DNA of 64,000 nucleotides, from NCBI RefSeq assembly GCF_019710585.1, contig NZ_JAIFZQ010000007.1, positions 62,001 to 126,000 on the forward strand, in the 5' to 3' direction. The position numbers were made by a program, and so were the translations under genes. Position 1 is the stretch's first letter. The number at the start of each line of letters is the position of its first letter. Below the pieces are notes generated by a model. It saw nothing but the letters and a program-made list of their open reading frames with translations, was not told the DNA's origin and did no database searches. Of this stretch, positions 34,167-42,462 are shown in pieces. Source of the stretch: Arthrobacter sp. MAHUQ-56. GTDB taxonomy: Bacteria; Actinomycetota; Actinomycetes; Actinomycetales; Micrococcaceae.

Positions 34167-35756
34167 TCAGGCCCGCGCCTGGAGCCCCGGGACGCCGTCG
34201 CGGATCTCGAAGGAGGCCTTCGTGGACACTGGAGCGCCCGGCGTCGTCACGTGGTCCACGACGCGGAAGTCGGCGGTCATCGCGTCCTTTGTGATGCGGG
34301 TGTTCACGTAGCCGCGGTTGTCGTTGTAGAACTTCAGGTGCGGGTTCCAGGCCATGGTGGCGTCCGTGGTGGAGCCGGTGCCGTTGCCGGTGGACGTGAC
34401 GGACGTGCACACCAGCTCCGAGCCCACCACGGAGGAGGCGGGGTCCTTATAGTCCACCTTCACGTCGTTGGCCCAGTTCCGGTGCACGTCGCCGGTGAGC
34501 ACGACGGCGTTGCGCACCTTCGCGTCCACCCAGCCCTGGGTGATGCGGCGGCGGGAGGCCGCGTACCCGTCCCAGCCGTCCATGGAAACGTCGTCCACGT
34601 CCGGGGCCTGGGCCCGGTCCCGCTCGGCGAAGAAGACCTGCTGGCCCAGGATGTCCCACCGCTGGGTGGAGTTCCGGAAGCCGTCCAGCAACCACTTCTC
34701 CTGCTCCGCACCCGTGATGGTCCGGTCCTCCGCGAGCCGCTCCGCCACGTTCTTCTTCCAGCCGTCGCCTGCGAGCTGGTCGTCCCGGTACTGGCGGGTG
34801 TCCATCATGTGGAAGTTTGCCAGCTGGCCCCACTGGATCCTGCGGTAGATCTTCATGTCCGGGCCGGCCGGCAGGGACGACGGGCGCAGCGGCATGTTCT
34901 CGTAGTACGCCTGGAACGCGGCGGCGCGGCGCTGCCGGAAGTGCTCCACGCTGTCGTTGAGCTGGGCGGGATCCTGGTTCTCCGGGACGTCGTCCGCCCA
35001 GTTGTTGTCCACCTCGTGGTCATCCCAGACCACTGCCCACGGTGCGATCGCGTGCGCAGCCTGCAGGTCGGCGTCGGCCTTGTACTGCGCGTGCCGCTGC
35101 CGGTAGGTCCCGAGCGTGACGGTCTCGGGGCCCTCGTGGTCGCGCGGGTTCCCGCCGCCGATCACGTAGCTGCCCTTCTTGTACTCGTACAGGTAGTCAC
35201 CGAGGTGCAGGACCAGGTCAGGGTGGTCCTCGGCCAGGCGGCGGTAGGACGTGAAGTAGCCGTGTTCATACTGGGCGCAGCTGGCGAACGCCATGGCCAG
35301 GGCGGCGGGCGTCTCGTGCAGCGCCGGGCTGGTCAGGGTGCGGCCCACCGGGCTGAGGTGCTTGCCGGCGCGGAATCGGTAGAAGTACTCGCGCCCGGCC
35401 TTCAGCCCTCGCAGCTCCACGTGCACGGAGTGGGCGGCTTCAGGACGGGCCTGCTCCACGCCGCGGGCCACCACGTTGCGCATGCCCTGGTCCTCGGCCA
35501 CCTCCCACTGCACGGCCACCGGCCGCGACGGCATTCCGCCGAGCCCGTCCTCCGCCACCGGGTTGAGCGCCAGGCGGGTCCACAGGACGAAACCGTCCGG
35601 CCACGGCTCGCCCGACGCGATGCCGAGCATGAAAGGATCGGTGCGCAGGCCCGCATCGTCCGCGGTGGAAACGGCGACGGCGGCATTCGGCAGTGCGGCG
35701 ACAAGGCCGGCCCCGAGGCCGGCGGAGATAAGGGTTCTGCGGGAGATGTTGTCCAT
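34167..35756 (-). CDS. phoD: Alkaline phosphatase D (PhoD) family phosphodiesterase
   Basis: A 529-residue Tat-exported enzyme. The signal reads MDNISRRTLISAG with a following Ala/Leu core. After an N-terminal Fn3-like domain (about 45-130) the catalytic domain shows AFASCAQYEHGYF, LVLHLGDYLYEY, VVWDDHEVDNNWA, DTRQYRDDQ and VLTGDVHRNW, the metal-binding set of PhoD (Fe/Ca). It releases phosphate from diesters outside the cell. I chose the ATG after TTGGGAGCC; a TTG three codons earlier is possible. The gene stands alone next to a divergent, unannotated stretch with no clear Pho box. Confidence 0.9.
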   Translation of the reverse strand: MDNISRRTLISAGLGAGLVAALPNAAVAVSTADDAGLRTDPFMLGIASGEPWPDGFVLWTRLALNPVAEDGLGGMPSRPVAVQWEVAEDQGMRNVVARGVEQARPEAAHSVHVELRGLKAGREYFYRFRAGKHLSPVGRTLTSPALHETPAALAMAFASCAQYEHGYFTSYRRLAEDHPDLVLHLGDYLYEYKKGSYVIGGGNPRDHEGPETVTLGTYRQRHAQYKADADLQAAHAIAPWAVVWDDHEVDNNWADDVPENQDPAQLNDSVEHFRQRRAAAFQAYYENMPLRPSSLPAGPDMKIYRRIQWGQLANFHMMDTRQYRDDQLAGDGWKKNVAERLAEDRTITGAEQEKWLLDGFRNSTQRWDILGQQVFFAERDRAQAPDVDDVSMDGWDGYAASRRRITQGWVDAKVRNAVVLTGDVHRNWANDVKVDYKDPASSVVGSELVCTSVTSTGNGTGSTTDATMAWNPHLKFYNDNRGYVNTRITKDAMTADFRVVDHVTTPGAPVSTKASFEIRDGVPGLQARA

Positions 35757-35887
35757 GGCTCCCAACGTATTTTCAGGCGTTGTACAGGTTCCGAGGAGGA
35801 TGTGAATGACTGGTTAACGGTGTGACAAGGATTGTCGACACGCTTCGCGCCTGTGGCCGGGCGTGCAGGTTAACCACCGGGGCCGGG

Positions 35888-37180
35888 TCAACCGACTGTG
35901 CAGGCAGCCTGGAACGCCAGGTAGCGCGGATCGTTGCGGCCCACCAGCCGGCCCAGTGCCTCGACGGCAAGCGGATCCCCCGCCCCCATGCCCGTGGACA
36001 GCCAGCGCACCAGGAGGCCGGGATCGCTGCTGGAGCGCACGGCAGATCCCACCGCCATGTCCAGCTGGTCGCGGAGCAGCTGGACCGCGAGGGCTCCGGA
36101 CCGGCTGAGCAGGGGAGCGCGGTAGGCCTCGAGCGCTTCGGCAACCACGCCCTCGCGCAGCAGCCGCAGCACCTGCCCCGAGTCGGACCGGCCGGCCAGC
36201 CCCGCGGCGAGCCGGTAGGGGTTGGACTCCACGGCGCCGCCCAGCATCGAGCGCACCCGGAACATCTCGGTCCGGATGGCCTGCGGCGTTCCGGCATCAC
36301 CGTGCAGCTCATACGCCAGTTCCTCCGCCGGCCACCCCTGGGACCGCGAATCGAGCAGCGCCAGGATTTCCGCCCGGCGCAGCGTCAGCGGGGCGCGGCT
36401 CCCGTCCGCAAAGACCACGGCCGGCTTGTCGCCCAAAAGCTCCAGCGACTTCACGGCAGCCGCAGGCCGGGCAGCATGGGAAGCGGGCCTGCGGGACGCA
36501 CTTGCAGGGGGAACGGCACCCAATGAGGTTCCGCCGTCGGGCGTTCCCAGCAAAGCCTCCGCCACCCGCACGGCGCACCGCACCATCCGCAGGGTGTCCG
36601 CGCTGAGCGTGTCGAGCGGGCCTGAGACGTCCAGCACGCCGAGCACCCGTCCGGTGGCCGGGTCCGTGATGGGCGCCGCCGTGCACGCCCACTCATGGTG
36701 TGTTCGGACCAGGTGTTCGGCGGAGAACAGCTGGACGGGTCCGCCGGTAACCAGCGCCTCGCTGATGGCATTGGTGCCGATCCCGGCCTCGGACCAGTCC
36801 GCGCCTTCCAGGAACTCCAGATGGTCGGCCCGGCGCAGCACGGCCGGGCTGCCCACCCGCCACAGGACCTCGCCGCCGGCATCGGTGAGTACCAGCAGGT
36901 GCCGGCCGGAGCGCGAGTCATCGGCTAGGAGGTCGTGGAGTGCCGGCATGACCCGCTGGAGCCGGTGCTCCCGGCGAAGTTCCAGCACCTCGGAGACGTC
37001 GTGCAGGTGCCGCGGGCTGTGCTGGTCGGGGCTGATGCCCAGGGCCATGGACCGGCGCCACGAATCAGCAAGGCGGGCTGGGATTTCGGGCCGCGGCACA
37101 CCGGAAATGACAAGCTCATGCGCGCGCCGCAACGTCCGCGCATACGACGCCGGGTCAGAGAACCTCAGGCCGTAGTCCAC
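35888..37180 (-). CDS. GAF-domain transcriptional regulator (AcoR-like, without AAA+ domain)
   Basis: A 430-residue regulator. The first 50 residues (RRAHELVISGVPRPEI, RLADSWRRSMALGIS) match the N terminus of AcoR-type activators. Residues about 70-210 form a GAF sensor (LLVLTDAGGEVLWRVG, GIGTNAISEAL, GVLDVSGPLDTL). A C-terminal segment (LTLRRAEILALLDSRSQGW, ELAYELHGD) looks like a winged helix. The sigma-54 ATPase domain is absent, as usual in actinobacteria. It is divergent from the monooxygenase/butanediol dehydrogenase pair and probably activates it in response to a small ketone or diol. Confidence 0.83.
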   Translation of the reverse strand: MDYGLRFSDPASYARTLRRAHELVISGVPRPEIPARLADSWRRSMALGISPDQHSPRHLHDVSEVLELRREHRLQRVMPALHDLLADDSRSGRHLLVLTDAGGEVLWRVGSPAVLRRADHLEFLEGADWSEAGIGTNAISEALVTGGPVQLFSAEHLVRTHHEWACTAAPITDPATGRVLGVLDVSGPLDTLSADTLRMVRCAVRVAEALLGTPDGGTSLGAVPPASASRRPASHAARPAAAVKSLELLGDKPAVVFADGSRAPLTLRRAEILALLDSRSQGWPAEELAYELHGDAGTPQAIRTEMFRVRSMLGGAVESNPYRLAAGLAGRSDSGQVLRLLREGVVAEALEAYRAPLLSRSGALAVQLLRDQLDMAVGSAVRSSSDPGLLVRWLSTGMGAGDPLAVEALGRLVGRNDPRYLAFQAACTVG

Positions 37181-37218
37181 TCATCCCTCCTCGCAGCCGG
37201 CGCCCTTGCCGGATCCGT

Positions 37219-37234
37219 GTAACGCCGCTGTTAC
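37219..37234. promoter_or_regulatory. Inverted repeat between the GAF regulator and monooxygenase
   Basis: GTAAC (37219-37223), six bases, GTTAC (37230-37234). Lies 39 bases upstream of the GAF regulator start and about 100 bases before the monooxygenase. Candidate binding site for the GAF regulator; short arms make it uncertain. Confidence 0.4.
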
Positions 37235-37252
37235 CCCCGCCGCGCTCCAATA

Positions 37253-37266
37253 GTGATGCAGCTCAC
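37253..37266. promoter_or_regulatory. CRP/GlxR-like half-site pair
   Basis: GTGA-TGCAGC-TCAC matches the GTGA-N6-TCAC core of CRP-family sites. It is 67 bases upstream of the monooxygenase start, compatible with catabolite control by a GlxR/Crp protein. Flanking bases do not extend the consensus. Confidence 0.45.
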
Positions 37267-37332
37267 GCCCGCCCCAGCATACCGCAGGCCGCACGGCGGG
37301 CGGAGCCCATGGAACAGCACAAAGGAGTGGAA

Positions 37333-39123
37333 ATGACCCCAACACCTACCGCCGCCGCGCAGGCCTGGCTTGCCGGCCTGGATGACGCGCTGCAGCGGCG
37401 CGACGTGGACGCAGCCCTGGAGCTTTTCGAGGACGAAAGCTACTGGCGGGACTTCGTGGCGTTCACCTGGAACCTCAAGACCCTCGAAGGCAAGGCGGAC
37501 ATCCGGCGCATGCTCGAAGCAACGCTGGACCGCGTCCAGCCAGCGAACTGGGCGCTCGCCGAGGATGCCACCGGGGACGCGGACAACGTGGAAGCCTGGC
37601 TCACGTTCGAAACCGGCGCCGCCCGTGGCTACGGCCACCTGCGCCTGCGGAACGGCAAATGCTGGACGCTGCTGACCACCATGCAGGAGCTGAAGGGCTT
37701 CGAGGAGAAGAAAGGCCCGCGCCGCGAGCAGGGCGTGGCGCACGAGATCGTCCGCGGGCGCCGCTCCTGGAAGGAGCTGAAGGAAGAGCAGGAAGCCCGG
37801 CTCGGCTACGGGGAACAGCCCTACTGCGTGATCATCGGCGGCGGCCAGGGCGGCATCGGCCTCGCTGCCAGGCTGAAGCGGCTGGGCGTGCCCACCATCA
37901 TCGTCGAGAAGAACCAGAACCCCGGCGACTCCTGGCGCAACCGCTACAAATCGCTGCACCTGCACGACCCCGTCTGGTACGACCACCTGCCCTACCTGAA
38001 ATTCCCCGATGACTGGCCCGTCTTCGCCGCCAAGGACAAGATCGGCGACTGGCTGGAGCACTACACGCGCATCATGGAGCTGAACTACTGGTCCGGCACC
38101 GAGTGCGTCAAGGCGGCGTACGACGACGGCACGCAGGAATGGGCGGTCAACGTCCTTCGCAACGGCGAACCGGTGACCCTCCGGCCCAAGCAGCTCGTCT
38201 TCGCCCTGGGCGTTTCCGGCTACCCGAACATCCCGAAGTTCGACGGCGCGGAGACCTTCCTGGGAGAGCAGCGGCACTCCTCCCAGCACCCCGGCGGCGG
38301 GGACTGGACGGGCAGGAAGGCTGTGGTGATCGGCTCGAACAACTCGGCCCACGACATCTGTGCTGACCTCTGGGAGCACGGCGCCGACGTCACCATGGTC
38401 CAGCGCTCCTCCACCCACATCGCCCGCAGCGAGTCCCTCATGGACCTGGCCCTGGGGGACCTGTACTCGGAGCGGGCGCTCGCAGCCGGGGTGACCACCG
38501 AAAAGGCCGACCTGCTGTTCGCTTCGCTGCCCATGCGCATCCTCCCGGAGGCCCAGGTGCCGGTGTACCAGGAGATGGCCAAACGGGATGCGGAGTTCTA
38601 CTCGCAGCTGGAGGCCGCCGGGTTCGACCTGGACTTCGGCGTGGACGGCTCCGGCCTGTTCGTGAAGTACCTGCGGCGCGGCTCGGGCTACTACATCGAC
38701 GTCGGCGCCTCCCAGCTGATCATCGACGGCCGGGTGAAGCTGAAGTCCGGACAGGTCGCCAAGATCACCGGCAACGCCGTGGTCATGGACGACGGCACCG
38801 AGCTGGAGGCGGACCTCATTGTGTACGCCACCGGCTACGGCTCCATGAACGGCTGGCTGGCGGACTTGGTCTCGCCCGACATCGCGGACCGGGTGGGCAA
38901 GTGCTGGGGATATGGCTCAGACACGCCAAAAGACCCTGGTCCGTGGGAGGGAGAGCTGCGCAATATGTGGAAGCCCACCAACGTGCCCAACCTCTGGATC
39001 CACGGCGGCAACCTGCACCAGAGCCGGCACTACTCCGCCTACCTGGCGCTGCAGCTGAAGGCCCGGATGGAAGGACTCGACACCCCCGTCTACGACCTGC
39101 AGCCCAGCCACCACACCCGCTGA
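37333..39123 (+). CDS. Flavin-containing monooxygenase with N-terminal SnoaL-like domain
   Basis: A 596-residue fusion. Residues 1-130 resemble an NTF2/SnoaL domain (DDALQRRDVDAALELFEDES, then a YWRDFVAFTWNLKT strand). The rest is a class B flavin monooxygenase: FAD site IIGGGQGGIGLAARL (about 168), NADPH site VVIGSNNSAHDI, and the ATGYGSMNGWL segment. The Baeyer-Villiger-type fingerprint appears at 309-320 as FLGEQRHSSQHP, with His where Trp or Tyr is usual. AAGGAG precedes the chosen ATG; an in-frame ATG 24 bases upstream is inferior. It oxygenates a small ketone or amine; coupling with the next gene suggests ketone/diol metabolism. Confidence 0.87.
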   Translation: MTPTPTAAAQAWLAGLDDALQRRDVDAALELFEDESYWRDFVAFTWNLKTLEGKADIRRMLEATLDRVQPANWALAEDATGDADNVEAWLTFETGAARGYGHLRLRNGKCWTLLTTMQELKGFEEKKGPRREQGVAHEIVRGRRSWKELKEEQEARLGYGEQPYCVIIGGGQGGIGLAARLKRLGVPTIIVEKNQNPGDSWRNRYKSLHLHDPVWYDHLPYLKFPDDWPVFAAKDKIGDWLEHYTRIMELNYWSGTECVKAAYDDGTQEWAVNVLRNGEPVTLRPKQLVFALGVSGYPNIPKFDGAETFLGEQRHSSQHPGGGDWTGRKAVVIGSNNSAHDICADLWEHGADVTMVQRSSTHIARSESLMDLALGDLYSERALAAGVTTEKADLLFASLPMRILPEAQVPVYQEMAKRDAEFYSQLEAAGFDLDFGVDGSGLFVKYLRRGSGYYIDVGASQLIIDGRVKLKSGQVAKITGNAVVMDDGTELEADLIVYATGYGSMNGWLADLVSPDIADRVGKCWGYGSDTPKDPGPWEGELRNMWKPTNVPNLWIHGGNLHQSRHYSAYLALQLKARMEGLDTPVYDLQPSHHTR

Positions 39124-39144
39124 ACCTGTCCGAGGAGGACCATC

Positions 39145-40200
39145 ATGAAGGCAGCACGCTTCCACGCCCGCAAGGACATCCGGATCGAGGACATCCCCGA
39201 GCCGGAGCTCCGGGCGGGGGCCGTCACGATCGACGTCGCCTGGTGCGGCATCTGCGGCACCGACCTGCACGAGTACCTGGAGGGGCCCATCTTCTGTCCC
39301 GCGCCGGGCCATCCGCACCCGCTGTCGCACGAGGAATCGCCGGTGACCCTGGGGCACGAATTCTCCGGGACTGTCTCTGACGTCGGCGAAGGCGTGGAGG
39401 GGCTGAAAGTGGGTGACAACGTCGTCGTCGAACCCTATTTGGTGGACGGCGACTGCGACATGTGCCAGGCGGGCAGCTACCATCTGTGCCGGCAGATGGG
39501 CTTCATCGGGCTCTCCGGCGGCGGGGGAGGGCTGAGCGAGAAGATCGTGGTGGACCAGAGGTGGGTGCACCCCATCGGCAGCATCCCGCTGGACGAGGCT
39601 GCGCTGATAGAGCCGCTGTCCGTGGCCCACCACGCGGTGGCGCGCAGCGGCGTCAAGGAAGGGGACGTGGCCCTGGTGGGCGGGTCCGGCCCGATCGGCC
39701 TGCTCACCGCCGCCGTCCTCAAGGGCATGGGCGTGACCACGATCATCAGCGAGCTCACCCAGGCCCGGAAGGAGAAGGCCACCTCCAGCGGCGTCGCGGA
39801 CCACGTGCTGGATCCCAGCCAGGAGGACGTCCCGGAACGGGTACGTGAACTGACCGGCGGCACCGGGGCGGACGTCGCGTTCGAATGCGCGGGGGTGAAT
39901 GCGGTGCTGGACACCATGCTCGACGCCGTCCGGCCCGGAGCCGTGGTGGTCAACGTGTCGATCTGGGGCGTGCCGGCCACCGTGGACATGCAGAAGATCG
40001 TGCTCAAGGAAATCGACCTGCGTGGCACCATCGCCTACGTCCGCGACCACCCGGCCGTCATCAGGATGGTGCAGGAGGGCAAGGTGGACCTCAAACCCTT
40101 CATCACGGGCAGGATCGCCTTGGAGGACCTGGTGGAGCAGGGCTTCGACACCCTCATCAACCACAAGGACACCGCGGTGAAGGTGCTGGTGCATCCGTAG
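39145..40200 (+). CDS. Zinc-dependent 2,3-butanediol dehydrogenase-like alcohol dehydrogenase
   Basis: A 351-residue medium-chain dehydrogenase. Catalytic zinc ligands are Cys37 (WCGICGTDLHE) and His71/Glu72 (TLGHEFSG), and the NAD domain has LVGGSGPIGLLTAAVLKG. EEALIEPLSV-type and IEPLSVAHHAV segments, plus the FCPAPGHPHP insertion, are characteristic of the (R,R)-butanediol dehydrogenase branch. The structural-zinc loop shows Cys104, Cys107 and Cys115, with Asp101 where the first Cys is expected. GAGGAGG lies upstream of the ATG, 21 bases after the monooxygenase stop, so the two genes form an operon. Confidence 0.88.
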   Translation: MKAARFHARKDIRIEDIPEPELRAGAVTIDVAWCGICGTDLHEYLEGPIFCPAPGHPHPLSHEESPVTLGHEFSGTVSDVGEGVEGLKVGDNVVVEPYLVDGDCDMCQAGSYHLCRQMGFIGLSGGGGGLSEKIVVDQRWVHPIGSIPLDEAALIEPLSVAHHAVARSGVKEGDVALVGGSGPIGLLTAAVLKGMGVTTIISELTQARKEKATSSGVADHVLDPSQEDVPERVRELTGGTGADVAFECAGVNAVLDTMLDAVRPGAVVVNVSIWGVPATVDMQKIVLKEIDLRGTIAYVRDHPAVIRMVQEGKVDLKPFITGRIALEDLVEQGFDTLINHKDTAVKVLVHP

Positions 40201-40209
40201 GGGATTGCT

Positions 40210-40223
40210 CGGACTTTAGTCCC
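40210..40223. promoter_or_regulatory. DosR/DevR-like box
   Basis: CGGACTTTAGTCCC, with perfect palindrome GGACTTTAGTCC less the central TT/TA asymmetry, matches 13 of 14 positions of the mycobacterial GGGACTWWAGTCCC core from memory. It lies 74 bases before the lipoprotein start. A DosS-like kinase is encoded at 45276. Recognition here is predicted only. Confidence 0.4.
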
Positions 40224-40249
40224 TGTTCTGGAGTAACCCCCGGGCGTAG

Positions 40250-40288
40250 CTTGAATGTGGGTCCCGCAGCCGCGGGCCCGCATTCAAG
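40250..40288 (+). promoter_or_regulatory. Strong hairpin abutting the lipoprotein ribosome site
   Basis: CTTGAATGTGGGTCCCGC (40250-40267), loop AGCC, GCGGGCCCGCATTCAAG (40272-40288) form a stem of about 17 pairs with one bulge and wobble pairs. The right arm runs into the GGGGG that precedes ATG 40297. No T run follows, so it could be a transcript-end structure for the upstream gene or a translation-control element. Confidence 0.6.
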
Positions 40289-40296
40289 GGGGCATC

Positions 40297-40995
40297 ATGG
40301 CCAGGGCCAGGATCTCGGCATTCAGCATTCTCGGGCTTAGCGGCCTGATTGTGCTTACCGGCTGCTTCGGCCCGCCGTCGCCGGGCCCCACCACCAGTTC
40401 GGCGGCCCCCAGTCCGACGGCCAGCAGCGCCAGCCCCAGTACGACGGCGGGCGGCACCACCACGCCGGCCCCCACTTCGCCGCCCGGCACCTCAGCCGTG
40501 CCCACCACCACAGCTGCCGCGCCGCCGTCGTCCGCCCCTGCCAGCCCGCCGGCAACGCAGGAGCCCACGCCCACCGGTCTTCCTGAACAGACCGCACCCC
40601 TGACGGTCTACTACGTGGCCGTGGACGACAACGGCGTTTCCGGGCCCCGGATCGGCTGCGGCGACAGCCTCGTGGCCACCACCACGGCGCCGGTCACGTT
40701 TACGGACCAGGTGGGCCCGAGCATCAACGCCCTGCTCGCCAACAAGAGCCGGGACGTCGGCCTGTCCGGGCTGGTCAACGTCCTGTACCAATCGAGCCTC
40801 ACCTACCTCGGCGGCGAGCTGAACGGCAGCACCATCACCATCTGGCTGTCCGGCCAGTTCATGCTTGGCGGCGTGTGCGACATTCCGCGGGCGAAGGCCC
40901 AGCTTGAGTACACCGCCATGGCAGCCTCCGGAGCCACGAGCGCCCAGGTGTTCGTCAATAACCGGCCCATCGACGAGGTGCTCAGCCTGAAGTAG
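40297..40995 (+). CDS. GerMN-like domain lipoprotein
   Basis: A 232-residue exported protein. A lipoprotein signal ending LTGC is followed by an 80-residue linker of almost only Pro, Ser, Thr and Ala, which would span the cell wall. The C-terminal 130 residues (LTVYYVAVDDNG, GPSINALLANKS, GSTITIWLSG, AKAQLEYTAMAASGATS) resemble the GerMN (sporulation/germination-type) domain often found in actinobacterial LpqB-like lipoproteins. Function unknown. GGGGG eight bases from the ATG, at the foot of a strong hairpin. Confidence 0.78.
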   Translation: MARARISAFSILGLSGLIVLTGCFGPPSPGPTTSSAAPSPTASSASPSTTAGGTTTPAPTSPPGTSAVPTTTAAAPPSSAPASPPATQEPTPTGLPEQTAPLTVYYVAVDDNGVSGPRIGCGDSLVATTTAPVTFTDQVGPSINALLANKSRDVGLSGLVNVLYQSSLTYLGGELNGSTITIWLSGQFMLGGVCDIPRAKAQLEYTAMAASGATSAQVFVNNRPIDEVLSLK

Positions 40996-41104
40996 GAATG
41001 CCCGGCCCCTCCAAGGTCCGGCTCCCGCAACCCGGGACGAAAGGCCCCTCCGGACCGTCCCGGCCGGGGCGTTTAATAGGGCGAAAGCGGACTGAGGAGT
41101 GGTC

Positions 41105-41785
41105 ATGAAACGCGTGCTCGCGGGCGTGTGCACGGCAGCCGCCATCGCCGTGCCGGCGGTCCCGGCCGGAGCTGCTCCGAACGCCAGCCACACCAGCGTG
41201 TCCACGCGCGCCTCCGCCGGGGTGGTCAACACCGAGGGCTGCCGGAAGACCGAAATCCATGTCTCCTCGAGCGTCGCCATGCATGCAGGGCAGCCCGGGG
41301 CGGTGGACGAAGAGGGGCTCACCGCAGTGTTCCTGCGCGTCACCGATATCTGCGCCGATCCATCCGGCGATGCAGCAGCGGCGGTGGGAGGCGGCACGGT
41401 CCTGTTCGAGGCCGATGGCCGGAACCTTGAACCACTGGTGGCTGACCCACGGCTGACCGCGGCGTCCGTCACCACCGACCTTCCCGGCACCGACCGGGAT
41501 GGAAACCCGGTCACCATCAGCATCGCCGCTGCCTGGACCGGAACCGGCCCGCTCTTCCACGAGACCTCGGAAGTCCACCTCGACTACCCGGGCGAGGGCA
41601 CCGTCAGCATCACTGACGGCATCACCCGGATGGGTGCTTCCGCACACGTGGCTGTTATGGTCAACACCCTTGCGGCTTCCGGCACTGATGAGGGTGCAAT
41701 TCTGCAACAGGTGGAATCATCGTGCGCCGAAATGCCGCGTCCCGGCGTCGAGGACTTCCACCCCTGCTTCGGCTTCCCAGGGTAG
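41105..41785 (+). CDS. Secreted protein of unknown function
   Basis: A 226-residue protein that I do not recognise. It has a clear Sec signal peptide (MKRVLAGVCTAAAIAVPAVP, cleavage after AGA or GAA about residue 24), then a beta-rich body with TEIHVSSSVAM, AVFLRVTDIC, VTISIAAAWTGTGP and a C-terminal CFGFPG. Four or so Cys may form disulphides. GAGGAG lies five bases before the ATG; a GTG two codons earlier is an alternative. Fourteen bases separate it from the next methyltransferase gene. Confidence 0.7.
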   Translation: MKRVLAGVCTAAAIAVPAVPAGAAPNASHTSVSTRASAGVVNTEGCRKTEIHVSSSVAMHAGQPGAVDEEGLTAVFLRVTDICADPSGDAAAAVGGGTVLFEADGRNLEPLVADPRLTAASVTTDLPGTDRDGNPVTISIAAAWTGTGPLFHETSEVHLDYPGEGTVSITDGITRMGASAHVAVMVNTLAASGTDEGAILQQVESSCAEMPRPGVEDFHPCFGFPG

Positions 41786-41799
41786 CCGGGCAGCCACGG

Positions 41800-42462
41800 A
41801 TGGACCGCCTCCAGCACCCGCTCTTCGCCCGCGCCTTTGCCCGCGCCGTTGGTGCCCTGGACCGCCGCGGGGCCGCTGAGCACCGCAGCCGCGTGCTGGC
41901 CGGCCTGCACGGGTCAGTCATCGAAATCGGCGCAGGCACCGGCTCCTCCTTCCCGCTGTACCCGCCCGCCGTCACGCACGTGCTGGCGCTGGAGCCGGAT
42001 GACTACCTGCGGGGTGTGGCGGAGGAGAACGCCGCCACCGCCAGCGTCCCTGTCACGGTGGTTGATGCCGCCGCAGAGCACATTCCCGCAGGAACCGGCA
42101 GCGCCGACGCCGTGGTGGCAAGCCTCGTCCTGTGCAGCGTCAGGAACCAGGCGGAAGCCCTCGCGGAGATCCGCCGTGTCCTCAAGCCCGGCGGGACCCT
42201 TGCCTACTATGAACACGTCCGCTCCAACCGCCCTCTCCTGGCCAGGGCCGAAGACCTGCTGACCCCCGTGTGGGGGCGGTTCATGGGCGGCTGCCACCTC
42301 AACCGCGACACGCTCGGTGCCATCACGGCGGCAGGTTTCATTGTCGAAGGGAATGTCCGCTTCAACTTTGCCGTGGGGCGCCTGAACCCTCCGCTGGCGC
42401 ACATCCTGGGCACGGCCACGAGCCCGGGACCTGTCCCACAAGCCCGGACGGATCCGGCGTGA
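41800..42462 (+). CDS. Class I SAM-dependent methyltransferase
   Basis: A 220-residue methyltransferase of the UbiE/Methyltransf_11 kind: motif I VIEIGAGTGSSFPLYP, acidic loop LALEPDDYLRG, DAVVASLVLCSV and EIRRVLKPGGTLAYYEHVR. No substrate-specific domain is present. Its last codons overlap the Mg2+ ATPase start (GTGA), so translation of the two is coupled. Start chosen to fit the domain; the ribosome site is weak. Confidence 0.87.
   Translation: MDRLQHPLFARAFARAVGALDRRGAAEHRSRVLAGLHGSVIEIGAGTGSSFPLYPPAVTHVLALEPDDYLRGVAEENAATASVPVTVVDAAAEHIPAGTGSADAVVASLVLCSVRNQAEALAEIRRVLKPGGTLAYYEHVRSNRPLLARAEDLLTPVWGRFMGGCHLNRDTLGAITAAGFIVEGNVRFNFAVGRLNPPLAHILGTATSPGPVPQARTDPA

Noticed and set aside
34134..35825. 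Plus-strand frame opposite phoD
   Set aside because: PhoD motifs on the minus strand are unambiguous; the other frame is a compositional shadow.
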